Origin: Prevotella sp.
GTDB taxonomy: Bacteria > Bacteroidota > Bacteroidia > Bacteroidales > Bacteroidaceae
NCBI GenBank assembly: GCA_016283605.1
Contig: JAEENF010000181.1
Span: 1 to 15,531 of the forward strand
Direction: 5' to 3'
Length of the DNA: 15,531 bases
The position numbers were made by a program, and so were the translations under genes. Position 1 is the stretch's first letter; the number at the start of each line of letters is the position of its first letter. The notes under the pieces were generated by a model. The model did not search any database and was not told where the DNA came from. It saw only the letters and a program-made list of their open reading frames with translations. This document shows positions 1 to 6,883 of the stretch, piece after piece.

Positions 1-54
1 CAGCATGTGTTCAGGCAACAAGCATTTGGCAAGTGTTTCGTATTGTGGATTCAT
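1..54 (-). CDS. Transposase N-terminus, partial (ISAon1-like, tentative)
   Basis: Only the first 18 codons lie in the window, starting at the ATG that reads leftward from 54 and continuing off the left edge. The peptide begins MNPQYETLAKCLLPEHML. The pattern of a short polar start, then a 'LLP' step and a hydrophobic residue, resembles the start of the ISAon1-family 'N-terminal region' proteins, recalled from memory and not searched. A weak purine-rich AGGAAA lies about 15 bases upstream of the start. The main support is indirect: the frame sits at the edge of DNA that interrupts the VapE gene. It could instead be an unrelated passenger gene of the element. Confidence 0.45.
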   Translation of the reverse strand, partial: MNPQYETLAKCLLPEHML

Positions 55-130
55 TGTGATATCGCGTTTCCTGTTAAAACGGAAATATCATGATTTTAGT
101 ATAACTGATTCCACGTAGGTATGCAGGTGA
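1..130 (-). mobile_element. Edge of an insertion sequence, truncated by the window
   Basis: This AT-rich block ends abruptly where good VapE coding sequence begins, at about 128-132. It holds the start of a transposase-like reading frame running leftward off the window. The VapE family normally reads a P-loop ending in GKSTF directly before the 'IRMLLPE' seen here from 131. Those residues are absent and replaced by unrelated sequence, so an element has inserted at this point. The exact terminal inverted repeat and target duplication cannot be set from one end. The family is uncertain. The first transposase residues recall the N-terminal protein of ISAon1-like elements of Bacteroidota, but 18 residues are too few to be sure. 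Confidence 0.6.
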
Positions 131-816
131 TCCGTATGCTCCTGCCCGAGGCGTTGCGTGACTACTATATCGACAAGATCGACTTCAAGAACGAGACCGC
201 CATCAACCTCGGTCTGACCTCGTTCGCGCTGATCAACATCGATGAGTTCGATATGCTCTCGAAGAGTCAGCAGCCGCTCCTGAAGCACCTCATCTCGAAG
301 TCTGACGTGAAGATGCGTCCGCCCTACGGCAAGGCCTACGAAATGCGCCGACGCTATGCCTCATTCATCGCTACGACGAACAACCTCCGTCCACTGCCCG
401 ATGACAAGTCCGGCTCACGACGGTTCATCTGTATCGTGGTCAAGGAGCAGATAGACTATCTGACACCCATCGACTATCCGCAGCTCTATGCCCAGCTTCT
501 GGCAGAGATAGCCCGTGGCGACCGCTACTGGTTTGAGGAGGCTGAGAATCAGCGTATCATCAATGAGAACCGTCATTTCGAGAGGGTCGGCAACTTGGAG
601 AAGATGATCACCCTGAAACTTTGCCCTGCTGACAGCAACGACAAGTCAATGCTGAAGAGCATCGATGAGATTGTAGACATCCTGGATCGCTCCTTCCCCA
701 ACTTCCACCGCACGAAGAGCATCAACGTCGAGGTGGGACGTGCTCTAAACCACCTTGGTTATCAACCGTTTAAGACAACTTCCTGTCAGAAATACTTCAT
801 CGAGGAACAGTATTGA
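131..816 (+). pseudogene. VapE-like / DUF3874 protein, 5'-truncated by an IS
   Basis: This is the C-terminal part of a virulence-associated-E family ATPase of the Bacteroidota type, a primase/helicase-like protein usually carried by integrated elements and phage satellites. Visible are the post-P-loop segment (IRMLLPEALRDYY), a Walker-B-like strand (FALINIDEFD), a polar sensor segment (FIATTNN), and an arginine-finger-like SGSRRF. A DUF3874-like winged C-terminus follows, ending near GRALNHLGY. The P-loop and everything before it are missing. The ATG at 121 is only the first ATG after a stop at 106-108, not the native start, and its first codons probably come from the IS. The frame is otherwise open to TGA 814-816, so the loss is recent or the remnant is tolerated. 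It should be inactive as an ATPase. It overlaps the convergent lipoprotein gene by 20 bp. Confidence 0.8.
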
Positions 817-3235
817 CATTATCGTCTTTAAAAACAGCCCGAGCCTTATTGCCGTTCTTGAACATGATCCAGACCTCCAAGTAGTTGGCAGGATTATCCA
901 CAAGTTCCATACTACTGTATTCTGTCTTATTGGAATAATTGGTGGTACTATTCCAAGAATAACCTGTTATACCACTACCCTTCCAATATTTCATTCCGGC
1001 GTAATCAGATGTCATGGGGACGTTAGCGGCGGTGAGTTTTGATGTGCTAGTACTCGAGGAGGAATAATCCCCTGAACCATAATCTGATTGAGTATTTGTC
1101 ACCATATCCAATTTGGTTATAGTGGCTTTATTCTTATCCAACAGAGTCACATCGCCAATATCCACCGAGATATGAGTATCAAATGTCATATAAGACATCG
1201 GATGGGTGACGGCACTGCCCTCGATATGCAGGTTCTTTCCTTTCAGGGTCGTCGTGATCGTGCCTTCGTCAGCCTTCACGGAACCACCGAGATTATCATG
1301 AAGTTCTACGTTACCGTTTTGATCAACCGCGGAAAAATGACCCAGCAGAGAAATCATACTGACCTCGTAAGGAACATCCTGCAGCTCAACAGTCACCTTC
1401 CATGGTTTGGTACCAGTATCTTTATAGAAGTTTTCGGTACGCGTAGTAACTACGAAGAAAGAACTTTTAAATGTTCCGTCATCTTGTCTGAGAGACTCTA
1501 ACGTTTTACCGTCAATCACTATTGAGTCATTAACATTTGCAATCTCGCCAACTACCTTATACTTCGTAAAAGAGCTGCTTTTGTCTGTAACAAGAAGATA
1601 GGTCTGCACGCCCTCCTTCTCCTGTTTGACAACGAGCTGTTTACTTGACATAGGTACATCTTTTAGTCCTATAAGATTTACTCTTCGAAAAACACAACCA
1701 TAGGGGTAAATATTGCCGTCGAAGGGCAATTTATTATCCTTTTCTGTCAACATCTTACCGCCGGTTAATAGCAAACTGGCATTGATGCCTTTATCGATTA
1801 ATCCTGTTAAGAGTCTAAGGTAGTAATCGTCTATCGCGTTGGACATGAAGAAACCACAATCATGAGTATACATCGCCCAACTCTCCATGATTTCAAGCGT
1901 TGTCCTGATAGTCATTTTATCTCTCCATTGTTCGTGAAGTTCCAATACCGAATAGTTGTCGAATCCGAAGACCGACATTTCTTTCGATGTGCAAAGGTAA
2001 TATAACAATGGAGCCATACTATATCCTTGATTCTGATAGTTCCCTTTCATTCGACTTTGGACATCGGTAAGTCCGAATCTATCATTCTTCGCACATTCTC
2101 CAAGAATGTTGGTGTTAAGCCATTCTGCATTGAGTCGTCCGTCATTCATCATGTGTTCTATCCATACAGCACCCATTTCGTACATAATGACTTCATCTCC
2201 GCCATATTGCTTCTTTGATTTTTTATAGTTTGACCGGGGATCATAGTAAGCCTGAAACCAATGGAATATTTCGTGAATTATAGTACATCTTATCTGATCC
2301 TCAGTGGTGTTCACATCTAGGAGTTTCTTTACGCCTAATGAAACCCACATACTCCAACCGCTACCTCCTGGGACGCCACAAACCTCATGTCCTCCCCAAT
2401 CTTCTTCTTTTTTATCAAAATCAACGTAAAGCGTTTTATCTCCATCTACGGTAAAGCCTAAGTCGGTAATATTTGTCAGTGCTTCTTTAATGTATTCATT
2501 AATCCTACTACTTATCGACTCTACCAAATAGAGTGTATCCATTTTATGATCAAACAAAGTCCAAGGGTAACGAAGCTGATAGTTTATGTTTTTCACTTTA
2601 CCTTCGTGTAACACCTGATTAAACCATCCACGAGTCCGGGCGCCACCAGAATTTTTACCATTGAAGTGTCCCAGTCCTATCGTGAAAATGACATCCTCGC
2701 CTTCCACATCTCCATTTATAGCCGGAATCGTAGCAGAGTATTCGCCATTGGAATAGATCGTCTCATATTTCAGTTCAGCTTTCTTTTCCTTTCCAGATGA
2801 CATACAATAGGCATTCGCATAGGCCACAAACGATATATCGTCATTTTTCTCTTCACTCTTAATCTTGATGGTCATGGGCTTGCCGGCATTGCAAGGCAGG
2901 GTAATCTGATAGAACGGCGATGCCTCGTACTCGCCACCGATCTCGCCCTTCTTCACCTCAGTTATGGCTACCTGAGCATCAGTGGTGAACGTACCATCGG
3001 GGAAGGTGATGGAGATATCGTCCTTCTGGATGGTTCCGCCTGTGGCGGGAACCGTCTGCCAGTCACCGTTGTTCACAGGGACATCGGGTTTCGGATTTTC
3101 GGGCTGTTCGGGCGTCTGAGGTGTCTTTGGTTCCTCAACCTTGTCTTCTGAAGTACTGCAGGCGGTAAAACCTGTCAACAGAATAACGGCACACAACAGG
3201 TGCAACTTCCGATGTAATAGACTTAAATGTTTCAT
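797..3235 (-). CDS. Surface lipoprotein with HEIFH zinc-metalloprotease motif
   Basis: An 812-residue predicted lipoprotein. The signal peptide ends in a lipobox (GFTAC, Cys26). An acidic, proline-rich linker follows (SEDKVEEP...), like the surface-export signal of Bacteroidota lipoproteins. Residues about 60-190 read like a ZU5-type beta domain (GGTIQKDDISITFPDGTF). At 321-325 stands HEIFH, the zinc-binding HExxH of gluzincin-type peptidases. A candidate third ligand is Glu353 or Glu360 in YEMGAVWIEHM. The rest (about 530-812) is beta-rich and not recognised. It is probably a zinc endopeptidase anchored in the outer membrane; its substrate is unknown. The start is fixed by the signal peptide and a TATATTTG box 44 bases upstream. 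The middle is much more AT-rich than the N-terminal region. It is divergent from the kelch/AraC regulator and shares an operator-like element with the operon beyond it. Confidence 0.8.
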   Translation of the reverse strand: MKHLSLLHRKLHLLCAVILLTGFTACSTSEDKVEEPKTPQTPEQPENPKPDVPVNNGDWQTVPATGGTIQKDDISITFPDGTFTTDAQVAITEVKKGEIGGEYEASPFYQITLPCNAGKPMTIKIKSEEKNDDISFVAYANAYCMSSGKEKKAELKYETIYSNGEYSATIPAINGDVEGEDVIFTIGLGHFNGKNSGGARTRGWFNQVLHEGKVKNINYQLRYPWTLFDHKMDTLYLVESISSRINEYIKEALTNITDLGFTVDGDKTLYVDFDKKEEDWGGHEVCGVPGGSGWSMWVSLGVKKLLDVNTTEDQIRCTIIHEIFHWFQAYYDPRSNYKKSKKQYGGDEVIMYEMGAVWIEHMMNDGRLNAEWLNTNILGECAKNDRFGLTDVQSRMKGNYQNQGYSMAPLLYYLCTSKEMSVFGFDNYSVLELHEQWRDKMTIRTTLEIMESWAMYTHDCGFFMSNAIDDYYLRLLTGLIDKGINASLLLTGGKMLTEKDNKLPFDGNIYPYGCVFRRVNLIGLKDVPMSSKQLVVKQEKEGVQTYLLVTDKSSSFTKYKVVGEIANVNDSIVIDGKTLESLRQDDGTFKSSFFVVTTRTENFYKDTGTKPWKVTVELQDVPYEVSMISLLGHFSAVDQNGNVELHDNLGGSVKADEGTITTTLKGKNLHIEGSAVTHPMSYMTFDTHISVDIGDVTLLDKNKATITKLDMVTNTQSDYGSGDYSSSSTSTSKLTAANVPMTSDYAGMKYWKGSGITGYSWNSTTNYSNKTEYSSMELVDNPANYLEVWIMFKNGNKARAVFKDDNVNTVPR

Positions 3236-3278
3236 ATCTTTAATGTTTTATGAGTTGACATGTTAGTAATATCGTTTG

Positions 3279-3286
3279 CAAATATA
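3279..3286 (-). promoter_or_regulatory. -7 box of the metalloprotease lipoprotein promoter
   Basis: On the minus strand this reads TATATTTG, matching the Bacteroidota TAnnTTTG consensus, followed by CA. Transcription would begin near 3270-3275, leaving a leader of about 35-40 nt before the ATG at 3235. A TTG-containing -33 candidate lies roughly 22 bases upstream but is a poor match. The box sits 67 nt from the start of the 27-nt operator-like element at 3327-3353. Confidence 0.7.
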
Positions 3287-3326
3287 ATAAGAAAAGATGA
3301 AAAAAGAAACAACTATCAAAAAAAAC

Positions 3327-3353
3327 AACTGCCATTTTCGGTATTTAGCAGTC
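3327..3353. promoter_or_regulatory. Operator-like 27-nt palindromic element, copy B
   Basis: Read on the minus strand it starts GACTGCTAAAT and ends TGGCAGT plus one base. It matches copy A (5195-5221) at 22 of 27 positions. The outer halves are inverted repeats (ACTGCTA against TGGCAGT). On the minus strand a T-run follows, as in copy A. It begins 67 nt upstream of the TATATTTG box of the metalloprotease lipoprotein and lies about 45 bp before the -33 box of the divergent regulator, so it could serve both. Because it sits upstream of both promoters it has no obvious transcript to terminate, which favours a protein-binding site. Binding by the AraC-type regulator is inferred. Confidence 0.65.
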
Positions 3354-3398
3354 GATTGGTGTTCCTGTCTATGGCATAAGCATTTTTCTGGCAAAACG

Positions 3399-3430
3399 TT
3401 TGCTCGGACAGATTCTTTTTCGTACCTTTG
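3399..3430 (+). promoter_or_regulatory. Promoter of the kelch/AraC regulator
   Basis: TTTG at 3399-3402, a 20-base spacer, then TACCTTTG at 3423-3430. This is a full match to the Bacteroidota TTTG-N19-21-TAnnTTTG arrangement and the best-formed promoter in the window. Transcription should start about 4-9 bases after the box, right at the ATG at 3440, so the mRNA would have almost no leader. Confidence 0.75.
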
Positions 3431-3439
3431 TCGGCAATT

Positions 3440-5203
3440 ATGCAGTACTTCACCAAATATACACGCCAGACGGTCGGCCTCTTGTTGGCTTTCCTGCCGC
3501 TATCACCGTGGGCGGCTGGAGTAGAATCATCCGACGGTAGCCACCAGGTTTGCCGCATGGTCAGACTTGACGTGGAACAGCTGCCCAGCCTCAACATTCC
3601 CCGCGCAGGGCATCAGGTGTTCTACGTGAACGGCGAACCGACTGTGGCCGGCGGTCATACCGACGGATTTGTACCCACGCCGACGGCAGAGTACTATAAA
3701 GACGGCGAGTGGCACGTGATGCAGATGACCTATACCCACGACTTCGGCCTTTCCGTAGTACTGAAGTCGGGCAAGGTGCTTCTGGCAGGCGGCTGCGAGC
3801 AACCTATCGGCATCGGACAGACCTATACGGCCGAGATGTACGACCCGCAGACACACGGTTTCAGAGGCTTCGGCAACATGTGCCAGAAGCGCGTCTACGG
3901 CTCGGCGCTCGAGCTCGACAGCGGACAGGTGGTCATCACCGGCAACTGGTATCACGACGACGGTATCGAACTCTTCAAGGAAGGACTCAGCCACAACGGC
4001 GATTTTAACGGCAAGCAGAGCTTTATATATATAAAAGGTGTAGAGGCACAACGCAGCAACCCCTATATTTTCCGCATCGCAAAGGATGACGCCCTCATCC
4101 TGGGCTCCCTCAGCACCAGAGGCGACACCATCATGACATCTTTTGCCGACCGTCTGAAGGGCGACACCGTCCACATCCCCCTGTTCGAGACCTGGCACCC
4201 GCTGCTCAGCACTCATCACCACGGAGAGTCGAGCCTCATCGGCCATGAAGGAAACGAAGAGTTCACCTATCTTCTGCCTGTACAGGACGACACGGGGCGG
4301 GTGGCCATCGCCCGTGTCTGCGGCACCGACATCAGTCTGTTGAAGACCGTCTCACCGATTCCGATGACAGGCATCGACGAGCAGATAGAATACGGCACAA
4401 GCATCATCGCCGACCGACAGGCCGGACGAGCCTATCTGTTAGGTATCAGCAGTACTTTCCACGTAGACCATGACAATATGCGGTTCTACGTACTCTGCCT
4501 GGACTATGCCCAGGCCTCCGAGGCAGGAACGCCCTTGACGCTCTATTATACGGATCCCATGGACATCGTACCGGACTATTCACCTGTACTAACACCTGAA
4601 GGCAATCTGCTGATTGCCGGCGGACTGAGAGAGGGCAGCAACTATACCCCATCGGCATCCGCCTTCCTGCTCCGATTAGATCAGGCACCCAAGGCCGCAG
4701 CCGGCGGTTTCAGCATTTGGGCATGGGGACTGCTGACACTGGTGGCCATTGCGATAGTCTGGCTGATGTATTGGTGGCTACGTCGGGCAAACGATAAATC
4801 AGAGGGACATGTCTTTGATTCCGGCAAAGACAGGAATCAGACAACCAGCCTCCCTGATTCCGCTGCCGACTCCGCACTCATGGAGCGTCTCACCGAACTG
4901 ATGGAAAACGAGCGTCCCTACCTGAAACCCGATCTGAAACTCAGCGACCTCGCCGTCATGCTGGGTACCAACAGCCGATATATATCCGACAGCATCAAGA
5001 ACGGCAGAGGCTGTTCGTTCTCACAATTCATCAACCAATATCGTGTGGAGCATGCCAAGACGTTACTCCGGGAGAATCCCGACATCAAGCTTTCAACGGT
5101 CTGTACAGAGTCAGGTTTCTCCGGAGAATCCTCATTCTTCAGGTCTTTCAAAGCCATGACAGGCACGACTCCAAAAGAGTGGATATTACAAAAAGACTGC
5201 TAA
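3440..5203 (+). CDS. Transmembrane regulator: periplasmic kelch-like domain plus AraC-type HTH
   Basis: A 587-residue predicted one-component membrane regulator. A signal/anchor sequence (LLLAFLPLSPWAAG) is followed by about 390 residues with kelch-like blades such as GKVLLAGG and TAEMYDPQTHGF, placed in the periplasm. One strong membrane helix spans about residues 423-447 (ends WLMYWWL, then RR on the cytoplasmic side). The C-terminal 95 or so residues form an AraC-type double helix-turn-helix (LSDLAVMLGTNSRYISDSI, then SGFSGESSFFRSFKAMTGTTPKEW). There is no kinase or receiver domain, unlike hybrid two-component systems. It probably binds an envelope ligand and activates neighbouring promoters through the two operator-like elements flanking its gene. 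I chose ATG 3440 over TTG 3428 because the latter lies inside the -7 box. The gene is fairly GC-rich. The TAA lies inside a hairpin that is both a likely terminator and operator copy A. Confidence 0.85.
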   Translation: MQYFTKYTRQTVGLLLAFLPLSPWAAGVESSDGSHQVCRMVRLDVEQLPSLNIPRAGHQVFYVNGEPTVAGGHTDGFVPTPTAEYYKDGEWHVMQMTYTHDFGLSVVLKSGKVLLAGGCEQPIGIGQTYTAEMYDPQTHGFRGFGNMCQKRVYGSALELDSGQVVITGNWYHDDGIELFKEGLSHNGDFNGKQSFIYIKGVEAQRSNPYIFRIAKDDALILGSLSTRGDTIMTSFADRLKGDTVHIPLFETWHPLLSTHHHGESSLIGHEGNEEFTYLLPVQDDTGRVAIARVCGTDISLLKTVSPIPMTGIDEQIEYGTSIIADRQAGRAYLLGISSTFHVDHDNMRFYVLCLDYAQASEAGTPLTLYYTDPMDIVPDYSPVLTPEGNLLIAGGLREGSNYTPSASAFLLRLDQAPKAAAGGFSIWAWGLLTLVAIAIVWLMYWWLRRANDKSEGHVFDSGKDRNQTTSLPDSAADSALMERLTELMENERPYLKPDLKLSDLAVMLGTNSRYISDSIKNGRGCSFSQFINQYRVEHAKTLLRENPDIKLSTVCTESGFSGESSFFRSFKAMTGTTPKEWILQKDC

Positions 5204-5227
5204 ATTCAGAATTTGGCAGTCTTTTTT
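5191..5227 (+). terminator. Intrinsic terminator of the regulator gene
   Basis: AAAAGACTGCTAAATT pairs with AATTTGGCAGTCTTTT around a 3-base loop (CAG), with a single T-G wobble, and six Ts follow the GC part. The hairpin contains the last two codons and stop of the regulator gene. The same bases form operator copy A, so the stretch may have two roles. Confidence 0.7.
5195..5221. promoter_or_regulatory. Operator-like 27-nt palindromic element, copy A
   Basis: It begins GACTGCTAAAT and ends TGGCAGTC, is an almost perfect inverted repeat, and equals copy B at 22 of 27 positions. Its first base is 68 nt upstream of the TATATTTG box of the secreted-protein operon, against 67 nt for copy B and its promoter. 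Matching sequence, orientation and spacing suggest a common activator site. The adjoining AraC-type protein is the obvious candidate. As a caution, this copy on its own is also well explained as a terminator. Confidence 0.65.
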
Positions 5228-5262
5228 CCATTTTTCGTGCTCGCAAATATCACATTTTTTCT

Positions 5263-5270
5263 TATATTTG
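5263..5270 (+). promoter_or_regulatory. -7 box of the secreted-protein operon
   Basis: TATATTTG followed by CA, the same core as the metalloprotease promoter, again preceded by a T-rich tract. Transcription would start near 5274-5279 with a leader of about 25-30 nt. No good -33 TTTG is visible, which fits a promoter that needs an activator. Confidence 0.7.
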
Positions 5271-5303
5271 CAGCAGAATATTTAACCATATAACAAAACT
5301 GAT

Positions 5304-6494
5304 ATGAAAAAATTAATTAAAAAACTATTGTTTTTGACATTATTGACCATGATGTCGGTGAATTCTGTTGTTGCACAAAGTATGATTAACACAGTCGTTC
5401 CTGGTTCCGACGGTAACCTCCCCACTCCACCAGTAATCGCTCAGGCAGAGGCTGGACATTTCGGAGGGCTGACGCTTAAGAGCGTGTATCTCGACAAGAC
5501 GGATCGCATCTGGTTAGCGGACTTGCAAATCCCTGTCATCGAAGATGGAGAAGCTGAGGTACAATACAGCCTCAATGGCACTGATGGATGGACAGGTGCT
5601 TCAACCTTTTATTTTCATACAGTGAAGTTCCCTGCTTCTGAAACAGCCTATTTCCGTCTGGTCATTTCAGGAGGTGCGATGAATGGCTATGTGTCGAATG
5701 TTGTAAAGGCATTGAAACCTAAGGATAAATTCCATATCGGAATCGGTTATTCTGAGCCCAATTTCATCGCAGTTGGTAATGATGTTTACGCACATTACAT
5801 CGACATGAGTCTGATTATCGGTGATAACGTCAGAGACATTGACCGAACAGAAGTGTTTGACAATTGTCACTATAAGTGGTATCGTCAGAATCCCAACACG
5901 GGTGAACAGACATTAATTGAAGGTCAGACCAATGATATTTATACACCTATATTGGAGGATGTCGGTTATGAACTCGTGAGTGTTATGTATGGTGATGAAA
6001 ACTTTGCTGATTTCTACACCTCTCATTGTCACGGTATCGTACTTCTGCCTATTCTCACCTCTACAGAGTATATGAATGAACAAGGTGTTATCATCAACAC
6101 GAATTATGTATTGCCTGATCCGGAGAAGGACCTATGGATGTTGTCGGAAGGAGAAAACGGATCTGAGCCAAAGCCATTCCCGGCTAGCAGTGTCAAGACC
6201 ATCAAACCCGGTCAATATTCCATCAGCATGAATACGCCAGAAAACTTATATATCCCTTGGGGATATGGTGAAAGCCCTTATATACTTTGTATGAGCAGCG
6301 AAAACTGGGATTCGTTCCGTGAATTCTTCCTGATAGAGGATATGTTATCGTCTATTCCTGGTGTCATCCAAAACGACGAAAAGAACATCGTGGACCGTTA
6401 TTCCATCAGCGGTCAGCGTGTGAATGCCAACCAGCGCGGTATCATGATTGAGCGCACTGGCAACGGTCAAACGAAGAAAGTACTTATCAAATAA
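5304..6494 (+). CDS. Secreted Ig-like protein with short C-terminal sorting-like tail
   Basis: A 396-residue exported protein of unrecognised function and the first gene of the operon. The signal peptide ends at VVAQ/S (about residue 25). Residues about 55-135 are beta-rich (VQYSLNGTDGWTGASTFYF). Residues about 140-247 look like an Ig-like domain of the Bacteroidota secreted type, with CHYKWYRQNPNTGEQTLIEG and later YELVSVMYGDE. The final 35 residues (YSISGQRVNANQRGIMI... KKVLIK) follow the pattern seen at the end of many Prevotella secreted proteins and recall the core of a type IX secretion sorting domain. The next gene also ends this way. The gene is somewhat more AT-rich than the regulator. 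It is probably an adhesin or scaffold, with no catalytic motif seen. Only 9 bp separate it from the next gene. Confidence 0.75.
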   Translation: MKKLIKKLLFLTLLTMMSVNSVVAQSMINTVVPGSDGNLPTPPVIAQAEAGHFGGLTLKSVYLDKTDRIWLADLQIPVIEDGEAEVQYSLNGTDGWTGASTFYFHTVKFPASETAYFRLVISGGAMNGYVSNVVKALKPKDKFHIGIGYSEPNFIAVGNDVYAHYIDMSLIIGDNVRDIDRTEVFDNCHYKWYRQNPNTGEQTLIEGQTNDIYTPILEDVGYELVSVMYGDENFADFYTSHCHGIVLLPILTSTEYMNEQGVIINTNYVLPDPEKDLWMLSEGENGSEPKPFPASSVKTIKPGQYSISMNTPENLYIPWGYGESPYILCMSSENWDSFREFFLIEDMLSSIPGVIQNDEKNIVDRYSISGQRVNANQRGIMIERTGNGQTKKVLIK

Positions 6495-6503
6495 AATAGA
6501 CTT

Positions 6504-6863
6504 ATGAAGAAAACATTATTCATTTTCATTTTGCTGTTGACAGCTATCGGCGTCAATGCGCAAAGTAAGACCCGAGGTGGTGACAATAAGATTGACGCCT
6601 CGACAGTAAGCCAAATCACCTTCAACGGTGACAATGTGACCATCAAGTACAACGACGGCACTTCTGCAACCTTCGACATGGAGACGGTGACCATCGACTT
6701 CAGTAAGGTCACCTCTATCGGTGAGCGTATCGAGATGACGAAGAAGATGGGGCTGGAAGGCAAGCAGGTCTATGACCTAAAGGGTCGCAAGGCCGGTAAG
6801 AGTGCCGCTGCCCTCAAGAAAGGCATCTACGTGATTGACGGCAAGAAAGTAATCATCAAATAA
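6504..6863 (+). CDS. Small secreted protein with sorting-like C-terminus
   Basis: A 119-residue exported protein. The signal peptide ends at VNAQ/S (about residue 20). The body is a compact alternating-strand segment (VSQITFNGDNVTIKYNDGTS, then FDMETVTIDFS) of a type common in short Prevotella secreted proteins. The tail VYDLKGRKAG...LKKGIYVIDGKKVIIK makes up almost a quarter of the protein and resembles the tail of the preceding gene product and of type IX sorting domains. No enzyme motif is visible. Being second in the operon and so small, it may be a subunit or a carrier of the tail. The function is unknown. Confidence 0.75.
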   Translation: MKKTLFIFILLLTAIGVNAQSKTRGGDNKIDASTVSQITFNGDNVTIKYNDGTSATFDMETVTIDFSKVTSIGERIEMTKKMGLEGKQVYDLKGRKAGKSAAALKKGIYVIDGKKVIIK

Positions 6864-6883
6864 ACGGATAGGAGGAACAGACG

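Noticed and set aside
121..130. ATG 121 as the start of the VapE-like gene
   Set aside because: It is only the first ATG after a stop in DNA that belongs to the inserted element. The family needs about 100 or more further residues including the P-loop.
3307..3330. Direct repeat AAACAACT twice, 16 bases apart, as an AraC half-site pair
   Set aside because: It lies in A-rich low-complexity sequence and is not repeated at the operon promoter, unlike the 27-nt element.
3428..3439. TTG 3428 as start of the regulator
   Set aside because: It lies within the TACCTTTG promoter box and adds four residues before an ATG that starts a signal sequence.
4020..4036. TATATATATA run as a promoter or recombination site
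   Set aside because: It lies inside the regulator coding frame and is explained by Ile-Tyr codons (FIYIKG). No -33 or TTTG partner was seen.
3527..4246. Antisense frame (239 codons) opposite the regulator
   Set aside because: The plus frame encodes clear kelch-like repeats here. The minus frame shows only composition-driven residues.
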